Positions 24,791 to 37,895 of a stretch of DNA of 64,000 bases are shown here, one piece after another; within the stretch, counting starts at the first letter, position 1; every line of letters begins with the position of its first letter. Position numbers and translations under genes: made by a program. Source of the stretch: Rhodeus uyekii (Eukaryota; Chordata; Actinopteri; Cypriniformes; Acheilognathidae); contig JAWRVZ010000050.1 of assembly GCA_037043235.1 (NCBI GenBank), positions 4,027,501-4,091,500 on the forward strand. Reading direction: 5' to 3'. The notes below the pieces were generated by a model. It did no database searches. It was not told the origin of the DNA and worked only from the letters and a program-made list of their open reading frames with translations.

Positions 24791-25401
24791 TAGTTTGAGC
24801 TCATCATTATGGCGATTAGTGTTTCCTTTGGATAAACACTTGGAACTTTATTATTGTAATTATCTATTCATGCAGCACAAAATCAGTTGTTTAGTTTCAA
24901 AGGAAGAGAAATAAAAAAATGAGAAATTGTCAAATAATGATATTTTATCATGTTGCTTTTTAATTGTTTAAAATCACCTGAATTTGTAAATGGGCTAGAC
25001 AACCTGTGTGAATGATGAACATTGACCCTGTTCCGGTTCAGCTTTGCAATTAATCAGCGAATCACATGCATGTCCAACCATGGCCTCTGATATGTACGGA
25101 TCATGGATAAACTACAATCCTCTGATTGGTCATTGTGCTCAAGAAATGAACAGACTGTCAATGATTGATTTAATTAATGTTGCAAAAGCATGGTGGAAAT
25201 AGAAATATTTAATGGGCAATCACAAATACTAACTGGAGGATTTAGCAAATTTTCACAATTACTGTATCATCTGAAGGTGCTCTTGCTTTTGTTTGAGGGT
25301 TTTTTCATCCCCCATTGAACTGAGCCGGCCTCTCATGTGATGTCCCTTTGTCACTTTGCAGTTTAGAAACCAGATCACCCTGGTTTATTTCTTCCTCAGA
25401 A

Positions 25402-28400
25402 ATGGATCAAACTCTATATTTGGTTCTTCTTCTCATCGGTGAGTGTGTTTGTGGTTTTATTTCTGGTTTATAGTTTCATCAGGTTTGACTCTGTTATGAA
25501 AAGCATTAAAGCAAAGCCTCTCTTTCACAGCTCTCTGCTCCGTATCTGAATGTGTTCAGCGTCAGTATCACTTTATAAACGTGTTGAAGACCTGGACTGA
25601 AGCTCAGAGATTCTGCAGAGAGAAATACACAGATCTGGCCACCGTTGACAACATGAACGACATGAACGAGCTGAAGAAGAGTGTGAGTGATGAAGGTGTT
25701 CAGTTTATCTGGATTGGGCTGCAGAGGACGAGTGTTAGGAAATGGCAGTGGTCTTCAGGAGAACCTGCGCTCTATCAGAACTGGGGATCTGGACAACCTG
25801 ATAATCCAGCAGATGAGTGTGGAATAATGTTAAATGGGCAATGGCATGATTTGACATGCAGTTATGCTTGTCCTTTCATCTGCAACAACAGTGAGTTGAG
25901 TTTAAAAGTACAACAATGATTCATTTATACAATCATCATATAAGAAATTAATGCAATAAGTTACAACCTTAAGGGTCACACAGCCGATCACGCACAAATT
26001 TCTCACAAATCACGCACAGATTGGGTTTGTGTGTGCTTGTGCGTCGAGAAATTGACCAAAGTATTCCACAAACATTCGACGCACACCTGACGCATGAATC
26101 ACTTATTGAGCGCGTCCAAACAGCGAACAAGCACTTTCAGAATCCACATTGTCAGTGGAATGAATGTGATACGTGTGCCGTTCATGCGTGTTATGAAGGT
26201 GGGGCGTCAGTGGACGTGCGCGGTTACAAACCAGTCCCGACGCATAAGCACTGACGGTCGACGCGTGTCCCGCGCAAAGTCACGCATACTCAACGCATAA
26301 ACTACGCACGCCGACTCATGAATAACACACTTTCGAATAACGAAAATTTTTTAAATGTTAAAAACTCAAAATCATGCACAAACCGCCTTCGACGCACATC
26401 CACTTACAATCACTGATGGTCCACATTCGTTCCACCGACGAATTACACATACGATGCACGCTCCGCGCAGAAACGAAAATCTGTGCGTAATTTGTGCGTG
26501 ATTCATGCATTTTCGCTTGTGACTGGCCCTTTAAGAAAATATTTCCTTTTAAATATTCTCATATTATATGATTGCCAAAGATTATATATTGTTGTATTTA
26601 ACATTTATGGGAAAACAGATTTTGTGTGAAAATAAAATAACAAAAACTCTTTATTTTGTAAAAAAAATATTATAAATGTATGTAGTAGCGAGGGGCGATT
26701 TTCATCCCACAGACACATGGGTCAAAAGACATATTATTCATACAAATACTTTTGTAATGAAACGTAGGCAAGTAACAGGATGAGGACGAGAGAGAGAGAG
26801 CGCGCGAGAGAGAGAGAGAGAGAGGCTTTGACTTTGACTTTAAAAACCATTTTAATTTACAACATTATAAAAAAAACAATACAGAGGAAGAAAGAAAGAA
26901 AAATTCACCAGTTGAAAACCATGTTTCCAAAATCACTGACTGAAACTAAAGCATCTCTCACACCCCACTTCATTTTAAAAAAGGTGACATTTTCAGTTTG
27001 TTTATAATAAGGAAATTCAATGGTAACCCTAAATTCAACTAATGATTTAAAAAGAGGCAAAAAATCAACATCTTGGCCCACATTTTTACACTGATGCGTT
27101 TTTAAAATTGCTAACTTAGCTTGACCTATTAAAAAATTGGCACACATTGTTCACGCCATGACTGTTTGTACTTACAACCAAAAATAAAAAGGGTATTTGT
27201 AAAAGCAAATCCCATTTTCATAAGTATTTCTAAAAGTACAAAAAGTGGAACCAGCCTAAAACACTCACAGAACAAATGAAAAACAATGTCGGAAACCTTA
27301 CAAAACGGACATTCAGGTAAAACCATTTCATTGAATTTTGAAACAAATGCATTTGTAGCCACTGCACTGTGAAGAATCCTCCAATCCAAACTGTGAAGAA
27401 TCCTTTCCTTAATGCTGGAAAATTCTTAGATACAAAACCATTAATTAAAACAGAATTTATAAATAAGGTAAAAACAGGGGAAAAACAAGCTTTAATGCTG
27501 TTAACTATTCCCTCCACTGCTCTTGCTGACCGAATCCCAATCTGGTCAGCGAGTGCCTGAGCCGTTCGCCACTGACCGTCTGTGAGATTGAGCAGGTCTA
27601 CAACACGAGTTATTCCTGCATTCACAAACATTTTCACAACAGAGCCTGACACTAGAGGCTGTATCTTAAAAAAGGATTACAAAACAAAGGTTCTGAACAA
27701 ACATAATTTTCGTCTCTTGCTCTTAAAATTTTTAACAAACTCCATGACTGAAGAATTGATTGATAGAACTTAAGAAGCGAAGAGTACATATCCTCAACAC
27801 AAGGCTTATCGATTTAAAAACAACTCTTTGTCAAGATCTATTCCTCCAAGATCTTTGAGGATGTAGAGACAGAAGTCCACCCATGGCATGCCATCAGAGC
27901 AATACAGCAGTTTCTGCAGAGTTTATAGTCTCATTGCTCTGATCTTTGACTACACATGTATGAGGCCTCGACCGCCCTCAGCAACAGGAAGATACAGCAC
28001 TCCCGGCGGGAGTAAATGATGACCGTTCCAAAAGAAATCAACAAAAACTCTTTGAATCTTTAAAAGCAGTTCTTTAGGAGGAGCTAAAACTGTAACTTTA
28101 TGCCAGAGCATTGAAGCTGCCAGATTGTTAATAACCAAGCATCTCCCTCTATATGACAGCTGTGGGAGGATCCACTTCAACTTTTGGATTTTGCCAGTAA
28201 CCTTCTCAACCAGTCCTTCCCAGTTCTTTTCCATATACTGGTCAGATCCAAAATAGATGCCAAGAACCTTTAGCCCATCCCAGACCCATTTGCAGTGCAC
28301 CGGTAAACCAGGAGGTCCTGTACTGCGCCAGTCTCCCATCAATAAAGAAGTACATTTTTCACAGTTTATGCATGCAGAAGTCGCTTTTTGAAAAATATTC

Positions 28401-31400
28401 AAACATAAAATTATAGTTTTAATATCATTTGAATTCCTGATTATCAGGGTTACATCATCTGCATATGCAATAAGCTTCACTTGGGGAACTTTAGGGCAGC
28501 CGGGAACACCAATGCCACATAATCCTTTTCTCAGCGAACATACAAAAGGCTCAATAGCGATAGCATAGAGTAAACCTGAGAGAGGACACCCTTGTCTTTC
28601 TTTCAAAACATCATGGAGGTCCTGGCCAATTAAATTCCAAAAGGCATTATAAAACTCAGCTGAAAGACCGTCCAAACCAGGTGACTTTCCAGGATTCAAG
28701 TCCCGGACAGCTGTCGAAAGTTCATTAATTGTCAAAGACTTCTCAAGATCCACCAGCTGCGGCAGGTCTCTCAGAAGTGTGTCTCCATTACATGGCTCTG
28801 AATTATATAAATCCTCATAAAAAGAAATAGCAACTGCGTTGATTTCCGTTTGTGTTGTTAGTATTCTTCCATCTGGAATGCTTGTGTGCTCCTGTTTTTT
28901 TTTTTCTCGAGTCCAAAGAAAAAGTAGTTGGGGAATCCATGTTGTTCGCTCTGGTGAACTTTGTCCTTAAAGGACAGTTTTTCCTTGTTCTTCTGCTAAG
29001 TTGTGAAGAAGAAACTTTTTCCTTTCGAACGAGCCAGTGGGAATAAAATCTGAAGATCTATGACTGCTTTGTCCCAGGATTTCTTGCTCAAGGGCTTTCA
29101 TTCTTTGGATCAGGGCTCCTCTGCTGTGTGCAGTAAACTGCTGACAGAACATCTTAATCTGCACCTTGCCCACATCCCACCATTGACTTACAGATGGGAA
29201 ACTTACTCTCTCCAAGAATCCCAGAACAGATGAAAAGAGTGAATAAAGCAGTGATCCTGAAGTAAACTGTTGTCAAAGTGCCAGAGTGATTTGTAAGGTC
29301 TAGTGGCCTCAACAGAAACGGCCATAGAGATATAATGGTGATCTGAGAGAAAGGTTGGTGAAATAGAGTTTCTGAAAAACCTTCCTCTATGAGACGCATC
29401 AGTATAAAAGCATTTGTTTTAAAGTCTGATAACTTTTTAAAACGTAATGCGCTCCTGGCCATCATTTGGAGCATACACATTAAACAACGAAAAAACTGTG
29501 TCACCTAGAGTAACATCAACCCGTAATATTCTACCGGGTACGATCTCAAAACTCTTTAAAATCAACCCGGGGTGAAAACAAAAATGCAACCCCTGAACTA
29601 ACATTAGTGCCGTGGCTTAGAAGCACATCACCCTTCCAGTCGCTGAGCCACTGTGACTGATTCTGTGAATCTGTGTGTGTCTCCTGCAGTAAGATCACAT
29701 CAGCTTTCTTCAGAATTAAATAATTAAAAAGATCACTTCTTTTAGCCGTGCTGCGACAACCATTAATGTTCAGAGACCCAATATTAAAAAAGGTCATGAT
29801 AAACATAATGGGGTAAAAAGCAACCAGCCACATCTGCTTACTAACACTTTTCATTAGATCAATATTTCTTCAGACGACAATTTAAACTTTTTCTAGCTGC
29901 ACTAACAAATGCTTTCAGCCTATAACGTTTGGGTTGATCTAGTTCTTCCAGCGTTGCCTTTCGCATAGCAATGGCACTAGACTCAACAAACAGCTCCAAA
30001 TCAGGGAAAAAACTTTTCCAGTTTTTTTTCTTTTTCTGATTCTTAGTTGCATCTAGGAAATGACTTAACTGTTGGATGGTGTAAAAGGAAGGCTTTAAAT
30101 GAGAGGTAAGATTATTCCCCTCAGACTTTCCCTGCAAATTCATACCAACATCTTCCCCATTCTCTGGATCTTCACATTCAGAGTCATTTTCAGACAAGTC
30201 CTCAGTTCTCTGTGAAAACAGATCTATATCACACTGCATCAAACTGCTGCTTTGTACCAACACATTTTCAAGCTCACTATGTTCTTCTGAGCATTTTGAA
30301 ACAGCAATTGCCCCAGCATCAGTGATCTCATCAGCTTTCACACTGCCATGTGCATGAGAGCTGATGACAGACACACTGCCCGTATCTGCAGCGGGACAGT
30401 CCTGAACGGGCACATCGGAGACCTCTCCACTGCCCGTATCCCGGTCCTGAACAGACACATCTGCACTGTCAGGCACATCAATGCCCTCCTCCTGCTGTAC
30501 ACCATCATCTACACTGGTGTTATCCACAGCATTATTCACTTGCTCCACTGGTGCATCATTCTGCTTCTCAGCCTCCATGTTTAAAGAGTAATTCTGTCTC
30601 ACATGGCCCTGTCTTCCACAAGAAAAAACATTTCATTGAATCAGCTGTGATACAAATCGTGTAATCCTTCCCGTTAAAACTCATTTGATTGAAACCCCAA
30701 GGTTTTGAGATTCAGCATTTAAAATCATGTATGTGTAGCATCTAAAAGACATGACATGTTTTAGTGCTGGATTCTTCAGACCAAGCGGGATCATTCTGAT
30801 CGGACCCATTAATTTACCATAATGCATGAGAATGCGCTCAAGTGTATCGCTGGGAATAAACGGAGGGACATCGGAAATCATTACTTTCTTAGACAGGTTA
30901 GACAGCGGTAAAACCGGAAAAAAAGCATCTCTCACCGTTAGTCCACGTTCAACCAAATCATCGGCCATAGATGTTTCTCTCAAAAAAATCACAACTGCCT
31001 TATTCATTCTTGATGCGGACAAAAAATCCAACGCACCGACAGCATTACTGACACAACCAAACAATCCTCCACTGACACGCTCTCGTCTGACAAACATTTG
31101 CACCCGTGGCGTGCAGTCAAAGACGCAAAGCCATCCGAATTAGACTGCATCGCTGCTCTTTTTTGAACAAAATCAACAAATAAAAAATAAATCTAAAACA
31201 ATATGTACCTTGATCTAAAAGTAGAAAAAGGAAAAAAAGTTTGAAAACTCACTCACACACTCAAGCCGCTCAACGCTCCTTCACGCTCACTCTGCACATG
31301 CGCACAGACAGAGAGAGAGAGAGAGAGAATGACAAACACCTGGGTGAACTAACGATTTGCAGACGACCATCTGTAGAAACATTCTTTGATTGACACGTGT

Positions 31401-32469
31401 TTCTGATGCACTGCTGCTCTTATTCACATCCAAACCGTAAATCAGAGTAACAATAAGAATAGTCATAAAAGAGTGTCAAAGCTCTGTCACAAAACCAAGA
31501 AATGACTAGACCAAATGTGACGGAAGCCAGACAAAGTAAGTTCCAGTAAGACTGATGAACAAACTGATTCATGAATCTGTTTCCATGTGTTTTTCTTAAA
31601 GCGAACACAGGACTCGTTTTATTCAATCAGATGAAGAATTGGAGAGACGCTCAGAGTTTCTGCAGACAGAATCACATTGATCTGGTCAGTGTGAGAAACC
31701 AGAATGAGAATCAACAGGTTGCGAACATCATTAATAATCAAGGTTTATCTGGATCATTTGTCTGGATCGGTCTGTTCAGAGACTCATGGCAGTGGTCAGA
31801 TCAGAGTAACTCCTCATTCAGATACTGGAAGTCTGGAGAACCTAATAATAATGGAGGAAATGAAAACTGTGCAGTGATTCAATCGACAGCTCAGAGTCTA
31901 TGGGCAGACATCACTTGCAACAACCAATATTCTTTTGTGTGTCATGAAGGTGAGCAGATCCTCACAAAACACACACAATCCATCATCACCTCCAGAGATC
32001 TTAAAGTTCACGCTACATGTCTGACATGACAAATTCCTCCACAGTGTTTGTTCTGCATGTTGTTTTTGATCAGTCTCTCTCTAGTTTGTGCTTGTGGTTT
32101 GTTTTGTGTCCAGATAAACTGATTGTGATCAAAGAGAATCTGACGTGGCCTGAAGCTCTGAGATACTGCAGACAGAATCATGTGGATCTGGTGTCGGTTC
32201 ATTCAGAGCAGATGCAGAATGAGGTGATGAATGTGGTTAAACTGGCGTCTACTGAGGCGGTGTGGATGGGTTTACGTCAGTCCCGTATTATATGCATCTG
32301 GTTCTGGGTTCGTGGAGAAACCGTGTGTCATCAGAACTGGGCGATCGGTGATTCAGATCAATGTGAATCTGCAGTAACATCTGGATCAGTTCAGTGTGGA
32401 GGAGATCGGCGCTGGGTCAGCCCTCATGCAACTGAGAAACTCAACTTCATCTGCACAAATTATGAGTGA
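25402..32469 (+). CDS. Tandem C-type lectin, copy 2 (complete, three CTLDs)
   Basis: Predicted 366-residue secreted lectin. Exons: 25402-25438 (signal peptide start [12 protein letters not shown]), 25531-25890 (CTLD1), 31602-31949 (CTLD2), 32114-32469 (CTLD3, TGA). All junctions are GT/AG and phase 1. A hydrophobic leader of about 18-20 residues is followed by CTLD1 with QPD and WHD (galactose-type motif, WND Asn changed). CTLD2 has EPN and WAD (mannose-type motif, weakened second site). CTLD3 lacks both motifs but keeps the framing cysteines. There is no transmembrane segment. The 5.7-kb intron between CTLD1 and CTLD2 contains a MITE and a Tx1-like LINE in antisense. A noncoding first exon lies near 23877-23916 and the poly(A) signal at 32520. 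Likely an extracellular glycan-binding immune protein; the ligand is unknown. Confidence 0.88.
25973..26530. mobile_element. MITE flanked by TTAA
   Basis: A 558-bp stretch in the lectin copy 2 intron with imperfect inverted ends (GGGTCACACAG... and ...GTGACTGGCCCT), flanked by TTAA at 25969-25972 and 26531-26534. It is unusually rich in ACGCAC/GTGCGT motifs. The corresponding intron of copy 3 (near 50845) lacks it. The TTAA duplication suggests a piggyBac- or Kolobok-mobilised non-autonomous element. Short frames inside it are not genes. Confidence 0.65.
26788..26824. repeat. (GA)n tract at the 3' end of the Tx1-like LINE
   Basis: GA repeats interrupted by GCGCGC, directly adjoining the LINE 3' end. 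Confidence 0.9.
26825..31310 (-). mobile_element. Tx1-like LINE, internally deleted, between TC microsatellites
   Basis: Read on the minus strand. The ORF1-like region is 31103-30681 (hydrophobic segment [19 protein letters not shown]) and 30602-29859 (acidic, ending in a lysine-rich [10 protein letters not shown] region). The ORF2 start at 29854-29546 has the apurinic endonuclease motifs LNINGCRS and [11 protein letters not shown]. The RT part at 28753-27950 has [17 protein letters not shown] and the active site [10 protein letters not shown]. The C-terminal region is 27652-26905 ([17 protein letters not shown], zinc-binding-like). Between DLHDVL and RQGCPLSG roughly 150 RT residues are missing, so the copy is dead. 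It sits antisense in the intron of lectin copy 2 and is flanked on both sides by (GA)n/(TC)n. Confidence 0.8.
31311..31328. repeat. (GA)n tract at the 5' end of the Tx1-like LINE
   Basis: Nine GA units directly adjoining the LINE 5' end. Confidence 0.9.
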
Positions 32470-32519
32470 AATGATAGACATAGTTGCGCAAAACTGGTGT
32501 GTGCAGAGCATAAGACTTT

Positions 32520-32525
32520 AATAAA
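32520..32525 (+). terminator. Poly(A) signal of lectin copy 2
   Basis: AATAAA 50 bp after the stop, in a short 3' UTR that is conserved with the displaced one at 2860. Confidence 0.7.
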
Positions 32526-32775
32526 GCTTTATAATCACTTTTTTTTTCAAATTTGAAAGGAAACTTTTTATTCAACCTTTGTTTAGCATTTAAATGAGTT
32601 TTAAGTTTTATTTTATTATACTAGTATCAACCGCTCAGCCTCCATCATCTCTTTAAATCTTTCTCATGACTAAACTGAAGAAAAGAGAAAGCAACATGAA
32701 AAACTACAATTGACTTCAAGCAGTTACACTTCTTATTAACCAGTTTTACTTAATTTCTGTCATATGTGTAGCTCT

Positions 32776-33090
32776 TCTTGATAATTTCCAGTCTCTGGGG
32801 ATTCAATGTGCTGCACATTATCTGTGTTTTCCTCATTAAACGCCTGATTCAGATCATCATGATTGTTAGGAGAGTGTGTCAAAAAAAGGCGTCAGAAAAT
32901 GTGCAGATCAGTGAGTTCACAGGACTGGAGTTGAGAACTACTGGTTTAGTTGCTCATTTTTTAATGGAAGTTTCATGGTGATCTGTAATAATAATAATAA
33001 TAATCATAATAATTCATTACATGTATATAGTGCTTATAGACACTCAAAGTGCATACATGGAAGGGGGAATCTCCTCAACCACCACCAACT
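32776..33090. repeat. Dispersed repeat plus L2-type tail (minus)
   Basis: 32776-32945 matches 52865-53070 after lectin copy 3 and looks like a short dispersed teleost repeat (GTTGAGAACYACTGGTTTA end). After a TAA/TAAT tract, 33009-33090 reads on the minus strand like the conserved 3' hairpin tail of L2-type LINEs and their SINEs (CACTTTGAGTGTCTATAAGC and then ATGTAATGAATT). Confidence 0.55.
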
Positions 33091-36000
33091 ATCTATGTTT
33101 GATTTAGTTGAGTTCTTGACCCTTGTCTTTTTATTATTAGCTTTTCTTTGGTCATGATGGTTAGGCTTTGATGATGAAATTATAATCATGTAATGGCTTG
33201 ATTCACTGATATTATACCAAATTATTAACTGGATTTATCAGCATGTTGAAACTGTTATGATGACGAGCTCTGCGCTATCTGGTTAAACTTGTATAATGTA
33301 GCAGAGGGTTTTGAAGTTTCTGTCTTTGATGTATGTTTTGTGCAACATTGTTCATATCTTCTCTAAGTAATAATAAAGAAATACAAATCTGGCAGAGGGT
33401 GTGCTTTGGGTACATGCAGAAGGCTTAGACAAAGTGTTCATTAAATGATATGGTCTTTGGTGAAAGGTGACTTCTTTTTTTTTTTAACAATTTCACCAGC
33501 ATTTAGAGATCATTCTCTCGTGTGGAACAGATGATGCAGGAGTTCACAAAAACAGTTTAGAAAGCTGGTATAAATTAGAATATATTGCTTTGAATGTACA
33601 ACACTAAAATAAACTCAATCCACTCTCCTCAACAATAACGCAAATGCAAACACCGACTACTACAACCCACGGTTTGGCTTCACTTTTATAAGAAATACAT
33701 CCGCGTGGGTTTGCTTCAGAAATCATTTTCACGTGACTAGTGACGTAATGATCCAAGCTCTGAAGCAGTGGTTCATTGCAAGGACCGATGGAGCATATGG
33801 AAATGAAAAATATTTTGAAAAATAAATGAATGTGTTAAAATAAAATATATTATGGTACAAAAAGTTAAATAAAATGTTATATGCATAGATAATGTCATCA
33901 TTATTATTATACCTCTATTAAACTTTAACATTTTCACAGGTGGGTTTTAATTTTCATGTATCTTCTTCAAGAGTGTTTTAAGCGCCCTAAATATATAATC
34001 CTAAATATGTCGCGGGACCATTCACATCATTTACATTCACCTCCCAACTTACTTGTTAGTGTGATGAAATTCTTTACTTAAATCCTTTCATTGAGAGCAT
34101 TTGCTCAGCGCTATTCCTCTAATAATGCAAGATTTTCATCAAACCATGTTAAAAAATATTCCAGTGTATTATGCTGTGGCTAATGCAACATAACACATTG
34201 AAACAGCATTATGACAATAATAGTCATGGATGGAAGTGAAGACATTAGATAACATCCTCAGATATTATATAATCCAATATTCAAATAGCTATTGCCATAA
34301 TCTTATAAAATGTTTTAATATCAAATACAGATGATGGAAATTGACCAGAATACACCAGTCTCACGCAGACACAGTGCAGGTTTATACTCACTCATTTTGC
34401 GAAAGGCATATATGCAAATCTTGTCTTGGCGTACAGCAACACAAGCAGCTGCAATCCCAGTTTTTCATCTTTGTGTGATTTTTCAAAGCCACCAGGGCAT
34501 ATTTTCTATTTAAGTTGCCATTTCACCAATGTTTTACAGCTAGTTTACTCCTCCTGTTAAAAATTTGTCATTTGTTTATACTCAGCTGATTTTAAATGAA
34601 TAAAATATGTGACAATGTTGTAAATTCAGGGTGAAAGCAGAATTACATTTTTCTCTTCATCAAGTATAATATCATCACTGAGTTATTTCTAATAATCGAA
34701 TAATAGAATAATCACATTATAACACCAAGTCAGTCAAACTTTCAGGATTTCAATCAATCTTCTTTTCTTTTCTTTCCATCTACTGTTAGAGAGACTTACT
34801 GTTTCATTCTGCCATTTTTGTTCAAGCCAATCAATTGTAACGAGCATTATATAAATCTCTGCAACACTTTAATTTACGGTCCAATTCTCACTATTAACGA
34901 GTTGCTGATTATCATGCATATTTCTAGGATATGGGCTGTTTATTAGTAATTATAAAGCAAAAATGTATGCTTTATTCTACATTTCTAATCCTAACCAATA
35001 CTTAAACTTAACAACTACTTTACTAACTATAAATAAGAAGTAATTGGACATTTATTGAGGCAAAAGTCATAGTTAATTGGACTATAATTGGAATTGGACT
35101 ATAATCTAAAGTGTGAGCAAAATCTCAATGCTTTGGATCATGAGGTGGTTTATGAAGAATTGTTTATGGAACGGAAAGAAAGAAACGACAGACTAGAGCG
35201 GATCACATGGAGCAAGTTCATGCAAGTAACTAACATGGCAATGAACAAACCAATGGAATGACTTGTACAGCCTTGAGGGTTTACTTCTGCCAAGATACAC
35301 ATGACCAAGATGAGTTTCAAGGTGCTGGTTAAATAGGAAGTGGAAATCGTGTGAGAAAAGTGAGAAAATTTGTGAGATTTCTCCTGCAACTTCTCTTTAA
35401 GCCACGAGAGAGTGCTGTTTGATTCCTTCATGCAGTGACTCTTCCAGGCACAGTCGCACCACCTTCATGAACTCTTTTGCCAGGACGACTCATCATGATT
35501 ATTTGTTCCACCTGTGTCTTGCCCCATTTAAGTCTGGCTGTTTTCAATAATCTGTGTTCAGTCTGGATTACATGAGTTCTTGATATGTGAAGGATTGCCT
35601 CTATGTTTGTTTGGTGAAAGCTATGTTAGATTTTGTTTGCGTTTAAAGATCTTTATCAAGTAAAGTTTATTTTTGCTTTGAGCTATCTGAGTCTCCTTTG
35701 CCTTTCCTTCTTCACATGGGTCTCGTACAAAGAAGCTTTCCCGGTGACTAAAGACAATTCATGCTAACCAATTGTGACAAAGTTACCCTCCAGGTACTTG
35801 TGTGGCCACATTTTCACTAATCTATAATGCATTTAATAGTTATTGGCAGGATGCAGATGGAGTGATTATCCTGAAGCAATTCATCTAGAGAGAAGTGATT
35901 GTTCTGCCTCTATGAAAACTGTAAGTACAGTGATGTGGGACTGAAAGAGAGAAATGTGTTTGAGAGTTGTGTGATCGACTGCAGTTACACAACGGCAAGA

Positions 36001-36305
36001 TTAAAGAGATGTTTGTGAGGAAAAGATTGACTTAGCTGATGCAAGACTCATTCACTCGTTTCTCTCATCGGTTACTAAAGACAAGAAAGACAGTAGTAGT
36101 TTATAGTGTATGTATTTATTTTACAATGAAAGTTTACTTGTTTTCCAGTGAAAATATCTACAGTCCCTAATATCTAGTCCCTAAAACAGACCATTTAACG
36201 TTAGAAGCCACACCATGTGTGTGTATACAGTACAGCTGCTGTCTATTTAATAATCCAGCAGATGTCTCTGTCTCGGCTTCTATCTGCTTCTTCCTCCAGA
36301 GGAGT
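33091..36305. other. Intergenic, contains a duplicated segment
   Basis: 34420-34520 and 34560-34760 match 62120-62210 and 63380-63600 at the right edge. 36010-36180 matches 12806-12990. The plus frame ending near 36099 (EEKIDLADARLIHSFLSSV, then a stop) looks protein-like but has no recognised family and is broken in the other copy. No complete gene seen. Confidence 0.45.
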
Positions 36306-36306
36306 T

Positions 36307-36693
36307 TCAATGATCCGTCACGACACATGATTCATAACCTACTGATTCACAATCTTCCCCTATAAAAATAACATTCACCACATTCACCAATACCATTGTT
36401 AGAGATTTCCAGTCCAACACAGTGACAGCAAAACTGTGAATACTAAACCTCACAGAGTCAGAGATGGCTTTTTTTTTTGCAATTTTGCTGAGTTCATGCA
36501 AAACTCTCTTGTTAGATTTAGAAAATTCTGACAAACGCAGCAACATCCTGAACATGTGATTTAAAGAGTCATTCATGTCTGGATGAACGATCAGAGGTTT
36601 GATCACATCACTAACATTAGATGTGTAATAATATTGCTCTAATAAATAATTGAGGATTTCTACAGTTTGAAGCACTAATGCAAATTTGAGCAT
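36307..36693 (-). pseudogene. Unidentified protein-like ORF or exon remnant, duplicated
   Basis: A minus-strand frame of 128 residues. It has a leucine-rich helical character (VLQTVEILNYLLEQYYY, NHMFRMLLRLSEFSKS) and ends in FIGEDCE, VGYESCVVTDH and a stop. The paralogous stretch at 13271-13832 keeps much of the sequence but is broken by stops and frameshifts. Compared with that copy, this one has a short A-rich join (near 36471) where about 190 bp are missing, so even this open copy may be damaged. I do not recognise the family. It could be the last exon of a gene whose other exons are lost. Confidence 0.35.
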
Positions 36694-37132
36694 ATCTTAC
36701 AGATATAATCTGACATGATGTTTATCATGAGAGAGAACGGCATCTTGGAATATGAGCAGATTGTGGATCTTCACAGGTTAGTGTCATATTTCATGTGTAA
36801 TCTCTGAGATATACATGTGTGAAAGTAAATGACATTGTGCAGTTTCTCTGGGACTTCTTAAAAGCCACAACAGGAAAAAGTGTTGAAATGAAAAAAATGA
36901 AGGTTTAAATACTTAAGACATTATTCATTATGTCTTGATATTGTTTGGTTTAATGTACCAATAAATCAAAACTGCACATTCAATTATTATGGAGGTTTAG
37001 TTTTTTTTATAGTCTCATATGTTCCTTTGTTTTGAATGTGTCTTTTCTTCCTGTCACATTCGGCGCAGAGAGAAATTAAAAGACTGTGCACTGAATTAAA
37101 TGTCTGATGCAGTTTATTGTTCGGGTATGCGG

Positions 37133-37895
37133 TGTTACGACCGCTAGGGGTCAGCCGTAACAGAGGTGGGAGTGAGAGTCGTAATACCAGAGAAATTAGT
37201 GAAAAATGAAAGTTTTATTTACAAAGGGATAAATCTTCAGGGGCAGACAAGGCCAAAATAACAAACAGAAACCAATCTAATTTTATAGAAACTAAATTAC
37301 CTCCAAAATAAGAGAAAACAAAAATACAATAAACTTCCCTAACTCCCTTTAACATAAACAAGTGCAAAATGAGTACAAATAAAATGGCGTCAAACCCCCT
37401 ACTTCCCTTTAGATAAATCAAAAGATATTTACAATATATTTACAGATGGCAAACAATATGGAATCGGCAAACAAGTCGTGGTCAGACAAGCAATGGTCGG
37501 AAACAGGATTATCAGATTCACAATAAATAACAAACAAATAAACACTCACAGTTTGACTAAACAAACACAAAACTCACAATCACACAATTAATCACAAAAT
37601 AAACACTAACAATCTCTCTGATACAACACTCTACTCAACGATAACGATAACGATAACGATAACGAAACAAATACAGGTGAAGTAATCGAAGATAGCAAAC
37701 AAACGAGGCTCAAAAAGGGCATGTGGCAGAGAATGGTTGTTTGGGGAGGTCCTTATATGTGGATCAGGTGTTCGGCAGGACCAATCACAGTCTTCGAGTG
37801 ATTAGCAGAAGGAGGAAACCAATCTGCAACACATACTCAGAGGGGGAGAGGAAAAACACAATGTACACAAACAGATAAAATTCAGGATCATAACA
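37133..37895 (-). mobile_element. Probable solo LTR
   Basis: A 763-bp element reading TGTTATGA...CGTAACA on the minus strand, flanked by GCGG (37129-37132 and 37896-37899). A poly(A)-like AATAAAA lies at its minus-strand 3' side (near 37210). It contains five tandem GATAAC units near 37640-37664. A related end sequence (TTACGACCCCGCTCTAGGGG) starts the insertion at about 38615. Confidence 0.6.

Noticed and set aside
26021..26300. Short plus frames of 68-77 residues
   Set aside because: They lie entirely inside the TTAA-flanked MITE and have no recognisable domain.
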